Part shown: in pieces, positions 49,722 through 59,042 of the stretch
Numbering within the stretch: position 1 is the first letter of the stretch
Layout of the letters: the number at the start of each line of letters is the position of its first letter
Assembly (NCBI RefSeq): GCF_002087085.1
Contig: NZ_MWQY01000009.1
Coordinates: 124,001-188,000, forward strand
Source of the DNA: Marispirochaeta aestuarii
Lineage (GTDB): Bacteria; Spirochaetota; Spirochaetia; JC444; Marispirochaetaceae
Direction: 5' to 3'
DNA: 64,000 bases
Made by a program: the position numbers and the translations under genes
Notes under the pieces: generated by a model
The model's input: only the letters and a program-made list of their open reading frames with translations
Told to the model about the DNA's origin: nothing
Databases searched by the model: none

Positions 49722-51277
49722 TTTCCACCCTCCTTGACTTCGGAGGCTTCCTTCGAGAAATCCTCCGCCGCGGCATATACATCACCTGTGTTCAAGGCAT
49801 TATACAACGCTTCCCGTAAAAGAGCAGCCTTGCGATAAATATCGAAACGTGAAGAATTCGGGTGAATATATCGATCCTCCCCGTCCCTGACCGAATCAAA
49901 TGCCTTCTGATAGCTCTCTTCAACACCGAGACTGACCAGAGCGCTAATCAGGGCACCCCTGGAAGAAGCTTCGCTGCTGGGAGGAATACGAACGGTTGTT
50001 TCAAAGATGTCAGCCTGCATTTGATTAAAGAGCTCGAACCTTGTCAGTCCTCCGGCCACACAGATTTCAGTCAATTCAGCGGGAATTATCTCCCGCATTC
50101 TCTTTAATCCCGCACCCATCTCCAGAACCAGGGATTCAAGCAGTGCCCGGGCAATATCGGCCTTGGAATTGGCCAGGGTCAAATTAAAAATGGTTCCCTT
50201 TGCCAGAGGATTCCAGAACGGCGCGGCACTGCCCTTGAAATGAGGAAGAACGATCACCCCGTGAGCCCCCGGGGGGGATTCCCGGACCAGCTGGTTCACT
50301 TTGAGAATATCCGCCTGTTCATTCTGCCTGCCCGTTTCTCCGAATTCGCCGGCGAACCAGCTGTACAGGATTCCAGTGGTAAGAACCCCTGCTTCAACGA
50401 CCCACTGTCCGGGGATGGCGGCTATGCTGCAGAGGGTTCTTGACTCCGGATGAAAGAGGGGCTCAGGCACCGGAGTAATCAGAAAAGAGCCGGTGCCGGT
50501 GTTAGCCTCCACGGATCCTGCCTCCAGGACTCCCATTCCCAGTGCGGCAACCTGCTGGTCTCCGCCTGCAAGAATTACGGGAGTCTTCCCTGGAAATGAG
50601 GTTTCTTTTGCAAGACCGGAGCTCAGATTTCCGATAATAGTTCCCGGAGAAGTCAGTTCCGGTAAACGATCCCTGTCAACAAAAGAGGCATCCAGCATCC
50701 GGCGGCTCCACTCCCGGTTGCTTACATCCAGAAGCATTGTACGGCAGGCCTGGGAATAGTCGCTTACAAATCTGCCGGTAAGCACAAAGGCGACATAATC
50801 CTGCACCCCCAGGAATTTATGCGCCGCGGCATAGACATCGGGTTTATTATCCCGGTACCACAGGATTTTTGGTGCGGAGAAGTAGGGATCGATTCTGAGC
50901 CCGGTTATTCTGTAGACATCCTCCGCAGAAACTTCCTTCCGGATCAGGTCGCACTGTCGTGAGGTGGTTTTATCCTGCCACATGAATACCTCATCCAGAG
51001 CTTTTCCAGCCCTGTCCACCGGTACAACCGAAGCCCGCTGGGATGTCACCGCAATGGCGAGAACCTCCGCATTATTGCTTACGGCATACTCACCGCAGGC
51101 GGAGAGAACATGGCGGATACCCCTGTCCCAGTCCTCAGTGGATTGCCGTACCCGACCATCCTTATAAAAATTCGGGGAATATCCATGGGACTCTGAAACA
51201 AGTTCCTTTCCATTGAGCGTATATAAGGTTCCTCGGATGCTGGAGGTGCCGACATCCAGAGCACAAATTGTTTGCAT
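49715..51277 (-). CDS. FGGY-family carbohydrate kinase
   Basis: A 520-residue FGGY kinase. N-terminal phosphate motif CALDVGTSSIRGTLY, MWQDKTTSRQ with the catalytic aspartate, AGGDQQVAALGMG, NTGTGSFLI, and the C-terminal EICVAGGLTRFELFNQMQADIFETTV signature (the GG..S....Q..AD family pattern). It is closest in outline to xylulose/gluconate/erythritol-type members. The substrate could be a ketose or a sugar acid imported by GntP. It starts 110 nt after gntP, with a large hairpin between, and overlaps the aldolase gene. Confidence 0.9.
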   Translation of the reverse strand: MQTICALDVGTSSIRGTLYTLNGKELVSESHGYSPNFYKDGRVRQSTEDWDRGIRHVLSACGEYAVSNNAEVLAIAVTSQRASVVPVDRAGKALDEVFMWQDKTTSRQCDLIRKEVSAEDVYRITGLRIDPYFSAPKILWYRDNKPDVYAAAHKFLGVQDYVAFVLTGRFVSDYSQACRTMLLDVSNREWSRRMLDASFVDRDRLPELTSPGTIIGNLSSGLAKETSFPGKTPVILAGGDQQVAALGMGVLEAGSVEANTGTGSFLITPVPEPLFHPESRTLCSIAAIPGQWVVEAGVLTTGILYSWFAGEFGETGRQNEQADILKVNQLVRESPPGAHGVIVLPHFKGSAAPFWNPLAKGTIFNLTLANSKADIARALLESLVLEMGAGLKRMREIIPAELTEICVAGGLTRFELFNQMQADIFETTVRIPPSSEASSRGALISALVSLGVEESYQKAFDSVRDGEDRYIHPNSSRFDIYRKAALLREALYNALNTGDVYAAAEDFSKEASEVKEGGKC

Positions 51278-51319
51278 TATGACCTCGAAAATTATGAGAA
51301 AATAGTATAGGTTTATAAT

Positions 51320-51386
51320 GGGAAGCGGCCACGATCGGTCGCATTGGTTGGCGCCTTTACGGACCGATCGCGGCTTGCCTTTCCCG
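51320..51386 (-). terminator. Large imperfect hairpin between gntP and the FGGY kinase gene
   Basis: CGATCGGTC (51332-51340) and GACCGATCG (51362-51370) are exact complements, extended by GCGGCC/GCGGC-type pairing and an outer GGGAA/TTCCC. It follows the gntP stop directly; the next minus-strand bases are ATTATAAACC, with no U-run. It is an attenuator or message-stability element. Confidence 0.6.
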
Positions 51387-52730
51387 TTAAGCCAGTCCTG
51401 GAAGAATTCCGGAGAAAAGGCTTAATATCAGTATGATTACCAGTGCGGTTACACCGGCGATGGTGCCGCCCGCTGTCCACGACTTCAGCGTATCCTGTAC
51501 ACTGATGTTCGCGTATCTGGACACGACCCAGAAGCCGGAATCGTTGGGCAGTGAGAGACCGACCCCTCCGGCACAGATTGCGAGCCCCACAAGAATCGGA
51601 GATACTCCCATACTCGCGGCAACAGGCCCAAGTATGGTGGATGTCGTAACCAGCGCTACCGTTGTGGAACCGAGAGAAGAGCGGAGTATCTGGCTCAGAA
51701 CAAATCCGAGTACTATCAGCGGCATATTCACATTCGTGAATATTTCCACCAGATAGTCCCCTATGCCCGTGCTCTTGATGACATTACCGAAGGAACCGCC
51801 GGCACCGGTTATCAGAAAAATCATACCCGCCGAACCGACAGCGGTAACAATAACTTCGTCGATGGACCGGGGAATGTATTTCTTGAGCGCCAGCATTGCA
51901 ACAATCACGCCGATCAGGAGGGCGATATTCTTGTCGCCGATGAAACCGAAAAAGGTCAGTACGGGGCCATCACCCCTCAAAACCATTTTCATAATGCTGC
52001 CGAGAAGAATCAGAACGATTGGCAGGAGCAGAACGGAAATGGACAAACCTGCACTTGGCCTGTTGTCCGTATTCTTCAGCGCCACCTCTTCTTCCGGAAT
52101 AACGTTGTTTTTGGCCCGCTTTCCCAGGAAAGTACCGAACAGGTATCCTCCGATAACCGCCGAAGGAATTGAGACAATCAGCGAATACAGCAGAAAGAGG
52201 CCAAAATCAGCTCCCATGTTTCCAGCCACGGCAATCGGACCCGGTGTCGGGATAACGATGGCATGGGTAACTATGAGACCTACTGCGAGGGCGGTAACAT
52301 AGGTGATAAAGGGTATCCTGGTTCGCTGGGATAAACGCCGGATAAGAGGTTCAAAAATAACGAAAGCGGCATCAAAGAAGACGGGGATAGATACCAGGTA
52401 CCCGGCAAAGTTGATTGCCAGGGGCGATCGTTTATCGCCGACTTTATTCACCAGGGTATGAGCAATCTGATCGGTGGCGTTGGCCTCGGCAAGTATCTGT
52501 CCGAGAACGATACCGAGACCGATAACAATACCTATCCCGGAAAGAGTCCCGCCAAATCCCGAAGCAAGCGTACCGCCTATCTGGTCAATGGGCATACCGA
52601 CCAGAAACCCGGTCAGAACGCCGCTTAAAAGCAATACGATAAAAGGATTCATACGGAACGCCAGAATTGCCAACAGAACAAAGGCAATTGCCACAATAAA
52701 AATTACGAGCAATAAAGGGCCTGTAACCAT
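51387..52730 (-). CDS. gntP: Gluconate:H+ symporter family permease
   Basis: A 447-residue GntP-family transporter with about 12-14 membrane segments. Family stretches: FRMNPFIVLLLSGVLTGFLVGMP, GIGIVIGLGIVLGQILAEANATDQIA, IPVFFDAAFVIFEPLIRRL, THAIVIPTPGPIAVAGNMGAD and RSSLGSTTVALVTTSTILGP. It imports gluconate or a related sugar acid with protons. AAGGAGG lies 8 nt before ATG. The adjacent hydroxyacid dehydrogenase and kinase make a sugar-acid pathway likely. Confidence 0.93.
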   Translation of the reverse strand: MVTGPLLLVIFIVAIAFVLLAILAFRMNPFIVLLLSGVLTGFLVGMPIDQIGGTLASGFGGTLSGIGIVIGLGIVLGQILAEANATDQIAHTLVNKVGDKRSPLAINFAGYLVSIPVFFDAAFVIFEPLIRRLSQRTRIPFITYVTALAVGLIVTHAIVIPTPGPIAVAGNMGADFGLFLLYSLIVSIPSAVIGGYLFGTFLGKRAKNNVIPEEEVALKNTDNRPSAGLSISVLLLPIVLILLGSIMKMVLRGDGPVLTFFGFIGDKNIALLIGVIVAMLALKKYIPRSIDEVIVTAVGSAGMIFLITGAGGSFGNVIKSTGIGDYLVEIFTNVNMPLIVLGFVLSQILRSSLGSTTVALVTTSTILGPVAASMGVSPILVGLAICAGGVGLSLPNDSGFWVVSRYANISVQDTLKSWTAGGTIAGVTALVIILILSLFSGILPGLA

Positions 52731-52813
52731 TTATTATTCCTCCTTATATAATCTCAACAAAAGCACCTTTATACAGAACCTGTGCATTACCTCCTTCCAT
52801 GTTTTTTTCTGGA

Positions 52814-53911
52814 TTAGCTCTGTATACCGGTAAGCCATTGTTTGAATTCAGAATTTTCGAGAATCTGCGGATTTACAATAAAGCGGGGCTTCCTGCCTTC
52901 AAGAAGTTTCTGTATATCTTCCATAAGCAGCCCCGGAGAACTGGTCAATGCTTCTTTTGTCGTTCCGGCAATATGGGTGGTGAGGGTAATATTATCCAGT
53001 TCCACAAATTTATCTTTCTCAGGAAGCGGCTCAGTGGGAAATACATCAAGTGCCGCACCGGCTATTTTTTTTTCCTTCAGAACGGAGTAGAGGGCATCGT
53101 AGTCAACTAAGCCTGCACGTCCGGTGTTGATAAAATAGCTTTCCGGTTTCATCAGCGCGAATTCCTTACTGCCGATCATTCCCCTGTTCTCATCCGTCAG
53201 CCTGGCATGAACGGTGACAAAATCACTCTGCCTGAAAAGATCTTCCAGGCTTACCAGTTTCACTCCAAGTTCTCCGGCAATTTCCGGATTCACATAGGGA
53301 TCGAAGGCCAGGATTTCAGTGTTGAAGCCTGAAAGCTTGCGGGCCACCAGCTGGCCGATATAGCCGAAACCGACAATTCCTATTGTCTTCTCCTTCAGCT
53401 GGGGGACCATATCGGAATTGGAAAATGTTTTTCTCCACTCTCCCTGTTTTATTGCCAGGTGGGCCCGGGCAATATTACGGGATTCAGATAGCATCAATCC
53501 TACTGCAAAATCACTGACGGCTTCCGCGTTTCTGCCCTGTACATTGAAAACAAGAATACCCCGGCGGTTTGCTTCTTCGAGATTCACGTTCTCCAGACCG
53601 GCACGGCAGACCCCGGCTATTCGGAGATCAGGCAGAGCCTCCATCAGTTTGGACGAAACAGGGACAAAGAGTCCCATGACAAGCTCTGCCTCCCGGTCTT
53701 CGGAACCAAGCATCTCAGGAACAATCTCGATCTCCGGTCCCTGTTTTTCAACTTCCAGTCTGCGAAACTGCAGCTTCTGCCAATCACTTTCCCAGTCGCC
53801 TGTTTTTACATCTTCAACATATTTTGCCAGGTAACGGTCAAAAGCGGGACGAAAATCCTTTCCCGGAATCATTGCGTCACCTATAATGCATGCTTTTTTT
53901 ATCTTACCCAT
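52814..53911 (-). CDS. D-isomer-specific 2-hydroxyacid dehydrogenase
   Basis: A 365-residue NAD-dependent enzyme of the SerA/LdhA superfamily. Rossmann motif TIGIVGFGYIGQLVARKL with the acceptor aspartate in ILAFDPYV, catalytic arginine in INTGRAGLVD, glutamate in DVFPTEPLPE and histidine in TTHIAGTT. The N-terminal part (GKDFRPAFDRYLAKYVEDVKTGDWESDWQKLQFRRLEVEKQG) is longer than usual. It interconverts a 2-hydroxy and a 2-keto acid. It lies 19 nt after the RpiR regulator gene and 83 nt before gntP, so it likely acts on the imported acid or an intermediate. Confidence 0.9.
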   Translation of the reverse strand: MGKIKKACIIGDAMIPGKDFRPAFDRYLAKYVEDVKTGDWESDWQKLQFRRLEVEKQGPEIEIVPEMLGSEDREAELVMGLFVPVSSKLMEALPDLRIAGVCRAGLENVNLEEANRRGILVFNVQGRNAEAVSDFAVGLMLSESRNIARAHLAIKQGEWRKTFSNSDMVPQLKEKTIGIVGFGYIGQLVARKLSGFNTEILAFDPYVNPEIAGELGVKLVSLEDLFRQSDFVTVHARLTDENRGMIGSKEFALMKPESYFINTGRAGLVDYDALYSVLKEKKIAGAALDVFPTEPLPEKDKFVELDNITLTTHIAGTTKEALTSSPGLLMEDIQKLLEGRKPRFIVNPQILENSEFKQWLTGIQS

Positions 53912-53930
53912 CGTTCTGTCTCCTTACTCT

Positions 53931-54797
53931 CTATCTTTTCTGACGGGCCACAGCTATCTGGGACCCGGCAATGGCTTCTATACCACGATTTCCCAGCTTG
54001 AAAGTCAGGACTATCGTCAATAAATCTATAATAACCAGCTGCAGGATTCTGGAGGTCATTGCATCCGGTCGGTAGTTCATCTCGTTTGTACTGCTCAAGA
54101 GCTGTATGCTGGTAAGCTCCGACAGGGTGGAATGGGGATAACTGGTAATCGCCAGGGACTCTCCTCCCTGCTCCAGCACCATCCGGCAGCAGTCCAGGAG
54201 CACTTCGCTCTCGCCTGAATGGGACACGAAAATAAAAAGGTCTCCCCTTTTTGCCTGCGCACTGTGTATCGCCATAATGTGGGGATCATGGCATACGGCG
54301 GCACTCAATCCGAGGCGGATAAGTTTATGAAAAAGATCTCCGGCAATATATGCCGAGGAACCGACTCCGAAAATAAAGAGTCGCGATGCATTCAGCACCT
54401 TCCCGGCGAAGGACTCCAGGTCCCGGTCAGAAATAAGACTCCTGATATCTTCAACTGCAGCTACCGTCGATGAGACAACCTTCTCTTTAATGCTTCCCAC
54501 CGAATCATCGCTTTCGATATCCGACCAGGCATATTTGGGGGTTTCTTCCTGCAATCCCTGGGCAAGCTGCACGCGGAAGACCTGATAGGAAGCGAACCCG
54601 ATCTTTCGCAGAAAGCGCATGATAGTGGTCTCGCTTGTGCCGCAGGTCGTAGCAAGATCGGTAATTGACAGGTACATCGCCCGGTCGCTGTTCTTCAGAA
54701 CGTAATCGGCGATTTTACGCTGTACCTCGCTGAGGCTATGGTAATTCCTGCGTATGGATGAGGGAATATCGATGGCCTTGCGTTTTTCATTTTCCAT
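53931..54797 (-). CDS. RpiR-family transcriptional regulator
   Basis: A 288-residue regulator. N-terminal HTH_6 domain (IRRNYHSLSEVQRKIADYVLKNSDRAMYLSITDLATTCGTSETTIMRFLRKIGFASYQVFRVQLAQ), then a SIS sugar-phosphate-binding domain (about 120-260: RLFIFGVGSSAYIAGDLFHKLIRLG, DLFIFVSHSGESEVLLDCC). It senses a phosphorylated sugar. It is the first gene of the run RpiR, dehydrogenase, gntP, kinase, aldolase, with its own promoter just upstream, behind the terminator of the xyl genes. The kinase or aldolase substrate is the likely effector. Confidence 0.92.
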   Translation of the reverse strand: MENEKRKAIDIPSSIRRNYHSLSEVQRKIADYVLKNSDRAMYLSITDLATTCGTSETTIMRFLRKIGFASYQVFRVQLAQGLQEETPKYAWSDIESDDSVGSIKEKVVSSTVAAVEDIRSLISDRDLESFAGKVLNASRLFIFGVGSSAYIAGDLFHKLIRLGLSAAVCHDPHIMAIHSAQAKRGDLFIFVSHSGESEVLLDCCRMVLEQGGESLAITSYPHSTLSELTSIQLLSSTNEMNYRPDAMTSRILQLVIIDLLTIVLTFKLGNRGIEAIAGSQIAVARQKR

Positions 54798-54849
54798 AGT
54801 AGTAAATTATTTTCCCCTATTCTCTGATCGGCGTTTATTTCCTACCTTC

Positions 54850-54877
54850 AGTCTATCACAGTTCAGTTTTCTGTCAA
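54850..54877 (-). promoter_or_regulatory. Promoter of the rpiR-type operon
   Basis: Minus-strand TTGACA (54877-54872), 16-nt spacer, TAGACT (54855-54850). It starts directly behind the terminator of the upstream transporter operon, about 53 nt before the regulator ATG. Confidence 0.6.
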
Positions 54878-54878
54878 T

Positions 54879-54908
54879 AAAAAAAGCGCCTCCCCGAAGG
54901 AAGGCGCT
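54879..54908 (-). terminator. Rho-independent terminator of the xylFGH-type operon
   Basis: AGCGCCT and AGGCGCT form the stem with CC/GG extension around CGAA, and the A-tract 54879-54885 is a seven-base U-run on the minus strand. It lies 20 nt after the permease stop. Confidence 0.9.
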
Positions 54909-54928
54909 GGAAAACAGGCAGGGAAATC

Positions 54929-56116
54929 TTATTTACTGCCGATTTTGCGGGTTGTCACGTCGAATATGACAGCCAGGGCAAGAACAGCACCCCGGACAAT
55001 GTACTGAGCGGCGATATCAATTCCCATCAGGTTCATTCCCGATGTCAGGGAGGTATAGACTATTGCTCCGATCAGGGAACTGACAACCGAGCCTACACCT
55101 CCGGCGGCGGAAACACCACCGATATAGGCGGCTGCGATGGCATCGAGCTCAAAGAGCGTACCGGCGGTAGTAGTCGCAGATTGCAGCCTGGCGGCGAAGA
55201 GCATACCAGAAAGCCCGGAAAGCATACCCATGGAACCGAACACAATGAAGGTGATTTTCTTGACATTGATACCGGAAAGTTCAGCCGCCTCCGGATTTCC
55301 GCCCACAGCATAGATGTGACGTCCGAGAACGGTTTTTTTGGTAACAAAACTGTATATGGCAACCACCAGGAGCACGATAACCAGCGTCCAGGACATCCCG
55401 TTATAGCCCGCAAGGATCCACGTTACGATTGCAATTATTACGGACATGAATACCATCTGCCCGATAAAGAGATGACGGGATACGGTCTCGAAGCCATAGA
55501 AAATTTTGGCTTTGCGTGCTCGTATCTTTGTTACAACGTTGAATCCGATAAGGAGAAGGCCGATAATAAGTGTCAGCTTATGCACTTCCGGAAGAAAAAC
55601 ATCCGAGGCAAAGATATCCGGAATAAAACCGTTACCCATGGCATTAAAGGTTGCGTTGGGGATTATAATGGTGCCTGTCTTCAGGGTGGCAAGAAGCAGT
55701 GCGCCGCGATAGATAAGCCAGCCGGCCAGGGAGGCAACAAATGCCGGAATACCGAGCTGTGCCACCGGATAGGCGGTAATAAGCCCTGCGACAATACCGA
55801 GAACCAGGATCATGGGAATGACAATCCATATGGGCAGATGCCAGAAAACCATACCTATGGCGGCTATGGCCCCCAGAAACCCCGATAAAAACCCCACCGA
55901 GAGGTCTATATGCCGGATAACGATTACCAGGGTCACACCAATCGCCAGAACGGCAAGATAGCCCGTCTGATTGAGAAGATTCGATATATTCCTGGAGGAT
56001 AAAAATATTCCGTCCGTGGCTACACCGAATATCAGAAAAATGATAAACAGGGCTATGTACATTCCGTAATCACGGATATTTCTTTTTAATTCAGTTTTCA
56101 GTTCATTGAGAATCAT
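54929..56116 (-). CDS. xylH: Sugar ABC transporter permease (XylH/MmsB type)
   Basis: A 395-residue permease, the long form of the ribose/xylose class with about 10-12 membrane segments. Typical stretches: SSRNISNLLNQTGYLAVLAIGVTLVIVIRHIDLSVGFLSGFLGAIAA, AQLGIPAFVASLAGWLIYRGALL, GRHIYAVGGNPEAAELSGINVKKITFIVFGSMGMLSGLSGMLFAARL and AYIGGVSAAGGVGSVVSSLIGAIV. It is the channel for a pentose or related sugar bound by the periplasmic protein encoded two genes upstream. The gap to the ATPase gene is 13 nt; a terminator follows. Confidence 0.93.
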   Translation of the reverse strand: MILNELKTELKRNIRDYGMYIALFIIFLIFGVATDGIFLSSRNISNLLNQTGYLAVLAIGVTLVIVIRHIDLSVGFLSGFLGAIAAIGMVFWHLPIWIVIPMILVLGIVAGLITAYPVAQLGIPAFVASLAGWLIYRGALLLATLKTGTIIIPNATFNAMGNGFIPDIFASDVFLPEVHKLTLIIGLLLIGFNVVTKIRARKAKIFYGFETVSRHLFIGQMVFMSVIIAIVTWILAGYNGMSWTLVIVLLVVAIYSFVTKKTVLGRHIYAVGGNPEAAELSGINVKKITFIVFGSMGMLSGLSGMLFAARLQSATTTAGTLFELDAIAAAYIGGVSAAGGVGSVVSSLIGAIVYTSLTSGMNLMGIDIAAQYIVRGAVLALAVIFDVTTRKIGSK

Positions 56117-56129
56117 GAACTCCTCCTTC

Positions 56130-57653
56130 CTAGTTGGTTGCCAGATGCATTATTTTTTCCTGGGTCGCCTCTTCTACAGGAAGCTCCCCGGTTATCCGTC
56201 CTTCAGAGACGACATATATTCTATCGCTCATACCAAGAACCTCAGGCAGTTCGGAGGAGATCATAATAATGCTCATCCCCTCGGCAACCAGTTTGTTCAT
56301 AATGGTATAGATCTCGTATTTCGCGCCAACATCTATTCCCCTGGTCGGTTCATCCAGGATCAGAACATGGGGTTTTACAAATAACCACTTGGCCACCTGG
56401 ACCTTCTGCTGATTACCTCCGGAGAGCTTCATAACCTGCTGTTCGAGACTTGGGGTCTTGATGTTCAAAGCTTCCCGGTATTCCCCGGCTATCTTGACCT
56501 CTGCGTTATCATCCACAATGCTGTTCTTTGCCAGAGCCTTCAGGTTGGCCAGAGTGACATTCTGCTTAACGTCCTGGATCAACACCAGACCGTTCTTCTT
56601 ACGGTCCTCCGACACATAGGCGATACCCGCCTTTATCGCGTCTTCGGGATGGGAAAAACGAACATTCTTCTTGTTCAGACTCATCTCGCCTTCCAGACGG
56701 TAATGATCCGGATTCCCGAAGATACTGCGGGCGAGTTCCGTTCGTCCGGACCCCATGAGGCCTGCAAATCCGATTATCTCTCCCTTTTTGACATTGAAGC
56801 TTACGTCCTTTAAATCATAACGTCCGGTTCTTGCATTGTAGGCTGTCCAGTCTCGAACCTCCAGAACGAGATCGTCTTCGACCTTGTGTTCACGTCGTGG
56901 AAATACGTTGTTTATTTCCCGGCCAACCATATGTTTGATCAGAACACCCTCCGAAACCTCACCGGCCTTGGCATCCAGGGTGCAGATAGTCTGTCCATCC
57001 CGAAGAACAGTCACGGTGTCGGCAATACGGATTACCTCTTTCAGTTTGTGACTGATCATGATGCTCGTTACACCCTGATTCTTTAAATCCTTGATCAGGT
57101 TCAGAAGATTATCGCAGTCGTCCTCGTTCAGGGCCGCTGTCGGCTCGTCGAGGATCAGGAGCCGCACATCCCGGCTGAGGGCCTTTGCGATCTCCACAAG
57201 CTGCTGCCGCCCCACCCCCAGATCCTTGACTTTGGTGTCCGGATTTATCTTGAGCCCGACTTTTTTAAGAGCCACTTCCGCCTGCTTTATGGTTTCGTTC
57301 CAGTTAACCAGGCCCCCTGAAGCCAGTTCGTGCCCCAGAAAAATGTTTTCATAGACCGTCATCTCCGGAACAAGAGCAAGCTCCTGATAGATAATGGCTA
57401 TTCCTGTTTTCTCGCTGTCACTGATGTGTCGGAAGGTTTGTTCCTTCCCATCAAAAATGATAGATCCCTCATACGAACCATGGGGATGCACACCGCTGAG
57501 AACCTTCATAAGGGTCGATTTTCCGGCCCCGTTCTCCCCTACTAAACAGTGAATTTCACCTTCTTCAACTGCGAAGCTTACCCTGTCCAGGGCCCTGACC
57601 CCGGGAAAGGTCTTGGTAATCTCGCGCATTTCAAGGATCTTTTTTCCACCCAT
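56130..57653 (-). CDS. xylG: Sugar ABC transporter ATPase (XylG/MmsA type, two cassettes)
   Basis: A 507-residue double ATPase. First cassette: GENGAGKSTLMKVLSG, EIIYQELALVPEMTVYENIFLG, signature LGVGRQQLVEIAKALSRDVRLLILDEPTAALNE. Second cassette: a degenerate Walker A GLMGSGRTELARSIFG, AYVSEDRKKNGLVL, signature LSGGNQQKVQVAKWLFVKPHVLILDEPTRGIDVGAKYE. One intact and one altered Walker A is normal for the sugar CUT2 family. It energises the XylH-type permease. An intergenic hairpin separates it from the binding-protein gene. Confidence 0.95.
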   Translation of the reverse strand: MGGKKILEMREITKTFPGVRALDRVSFAVEEGEIHCLVGENGAGKSTLMKVLSGVHPHGSYEGSIIFDGKEQTFRHISDSEKTGIAIIYQELALVPEMTVYENIFLGHELASGGLVNWNETIKQAEVALKKVGLKINPDTKVKDLGVGRQQLVEIAKALSRDVRLLILDEPTAALNEDDCDNLLNLIKDLKNQGVTSIMISHKLKEVIRIADTVTVLRDGQTICTLDAKAGEVSEGVLIKHMVGREINNVFPRREHKVEDDLVLEVRDWTAYNARTGRYDLKDVSFNVKKGEIIGFAGLMGSGRTELARSIFGNPDHYRLEGEMSLNKKNVRFSHPEDAIKAGIAYVSEDRKKNGLVLIQDVKQNVTLANLKALAKNSIVDDNAEVKIAGEYREALNIKTPSLEQQVMKLSGGNQQKVQVAKWLFVKPHVLILDEPTRGIDVGAKYEIYTIMNKLVAEGMSIIMISSELPEVLGMSDRIYVVSEGRITGELPVEEATQEKIMHLATN

Positions 57654-57718
57654 CTGATCCTCCTCTTTCTCAGAATATTATACCGTATCCCCATGAAAAG
57701 TGGCTGAATATTAAGAAG

Positions 57719-57747
57719 ACAGGCGATGGTTTATGGCCATCGCCTGT
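57719..57747 (-). terminator. Hairpin between the sugar-binding protein and ATPase genes
   Basis: ACAGGCGATGG pairs with CCATCGCCTGT around a short loop. It lies 32 nt after the binding-protein stop with no good U-run on the minus strand, so it should limit readthrough and leave more binding protein than ATPase and permease. Confidence 0.75.
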
Positions 57748-57779
57748 ACTTTCAACTTTAATTAATCAGCTCCAACCTA

Positions 57780-58892
57780 TCACAGGCCGGTAAAATCGGA
57801 GGCCTTGTAGTAACCGCTGTCGATCAATACTTCTTTAAGGTTGTCTTGTGTAACTGTAATAACCTCGGATTGAATGGCAAGTACATCGGTGGCACCATTG
57901 TCATACACACCGTAGGCCAGAGGTTTCTTTCCTTCGAGAATGGCCACTGCGGCGCTGATAGCGTCTTTTACCAGGGTACGGACATCCTTGAAAACAGTCA
58001 TGGACTGCTTGCCGTCGATTATGTACTGAATTGATGCCTTCTCTGCGTCCTGACCGGAAATGTAGTACTTTGTAACATCCGGATCAGCGGCAAATGCATC
58101 GGCGATTGCACGGGCGGTTCCGTCATTGGGAGCTGCTATAAATACCTCGCCCTTGGCATCGGGACCAACGGAAGTCAGGTTTGCCTCTGCGAGGTTTTTC
58201 GCAACGTTGAAATCCCAGTTGGTGGTAACCTGACCGATAATTTTGCCCATCTCTTCGCGGGTAAGGTTCTGTTTGCCGCTCAGGGCTACAGCCTCGGAAG
58301 AATTGCGGATAACAAAGGTACCGTCGGCAATCCTGGGCTGAAGAATATTCCAGGCTCCTTCGAAGAAGAGGAAGGCGTTGTTGTCCGTGGCAGCACCGGC
58401 ATAGAGATACAGGTTGTTATTCTTGCCCTTGGCATTGTCCACCAGATACTGACCAAACTGTTCACCAACGGTAATACTGTCGAAGGTTACGTAGTAATCA
58501 ACATTTGCAGTTCCGGTAATCAGGCGGTCGTAGGAGATAACACTCGCACCGGAGCGTTTCGCTTCGTCAGCGGCAGCGGCAGCGGCGGCACCGTCATGGG
58601 GACATATAATAAGGACCTTGATTCCCTTGGAAAGCAGGGCTTCCACATTCGCCCGTTCCCTGGCGGGGTCTCCCTGGCTGAAGAGGATCTCTACAGAATA
58701 GCCGGCCTTATCGAGGGCTTCCCTGAACCGGGCCTCATCCTGCAGCCATCGGGGTTCATCCTTGGTTGGCAGAACAATACCTACAGCCAGATCTGAATCA
58801 CCCTTGGACTCCTTTTCACCTCCAGCAAAGAGAGTACCTCCCATTCCAAAAAGAACTGAGAGAATCAGCAAAAACAATACAATACGCTTCAT
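57780..58892 (-). CDS. xylF: Sugar ABC substrate-binding protein (XylF/ChvE type)
   Basis: A 370-residue periplasmic binding protein. Signal peptide RIVLFLLILSVLFGMGGTLFAGGEKES, then VGIVLPTKDEPRWLQDEARFREALDKAGYSVEILFSQGDPARERANVEALLSKGIKVLIICPHDG, and the sugar-contacting SYDRLITGTANVDYYVTFDSITVGEQFGQYLV. These match the XylF/ChvE group binding xylose, arabinose, glucose or galactose. GGAGG precedes the ATG. It is the first gene of the transporter operon, behind a sigma-54 promoter and next to a two-component system, so it is both the uptake receptor and a marker of that control. Confidence 0.93.
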   Translation of the reverse strand: MKRIVLFLLILSVLFGMGGTLFAGGEKESKGDSDLAVGIVLPTKDEPRWLQDEARFREALDKAGYSVEILFSQGDPARERANVEALLSKGIKVLIICPHDGAAAAAAADEAKRSGASVISYDRLITGTANVDYYVTFDSITVGEQFGQYLVDNAKGKNNNLYLYAGAATDNNAFLFFEGAWNILQPRIADGTFVIRNSSEAVALSGKQNLTREEMGKIIGQVTTNWDFNVAKNLAEANLTSVGPDAKGEVFIAAPNDGTARAIADAFAADPDVTKYYISGQDAEKASIQYIIDGKQSMTVFKDVRTLVKDAISAAVAILEGKKPLAYGVYDNGATDVLAIQSEVITVTQDNLKEVLIDSGYYKASDFTGL

Positions 58893-58921
58893 GAAAACCT
58901 CCTTAGCGTTTACGTATACAT

Positions 58922-58938
58922 AAGCAAACAGCGTGCCA
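58922..58938 (-). promoter_or_regulatory. Sigma-54 (-24/-12) promoter of the xylFGH-type operon
   Basis: Minus-strand TGGCACGCTGTTTGCTT has a full TGGCACG and TTGC with GG and GC 10 nt apart. Predicted start near 58912, about 20 nt before the ATG. An NtrC-class activator gene ends 105 nt upstream. Confidence 0.85.
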
Positions 58939-59042
58939 GAACAGCAGAGGTTTTCAGAAGACGTTCTAATTCATTATAATATATGCAATTGCGAGTTCTG
59001 ATCGGTAGTATCGGAAGTTCAGTGCCGCATTCCCCCCGGTGC

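Noticed and set aside
52734-52787. 17-codon leader frame on the minus strand ending in a double stop just before the gntP ATG
   Set aside because: A GGAAGGAGG sequence precedes it, but the spacing to the start is too short and no regulatory residue pattern (such as repeated codons) or alternative hairpins are evident.
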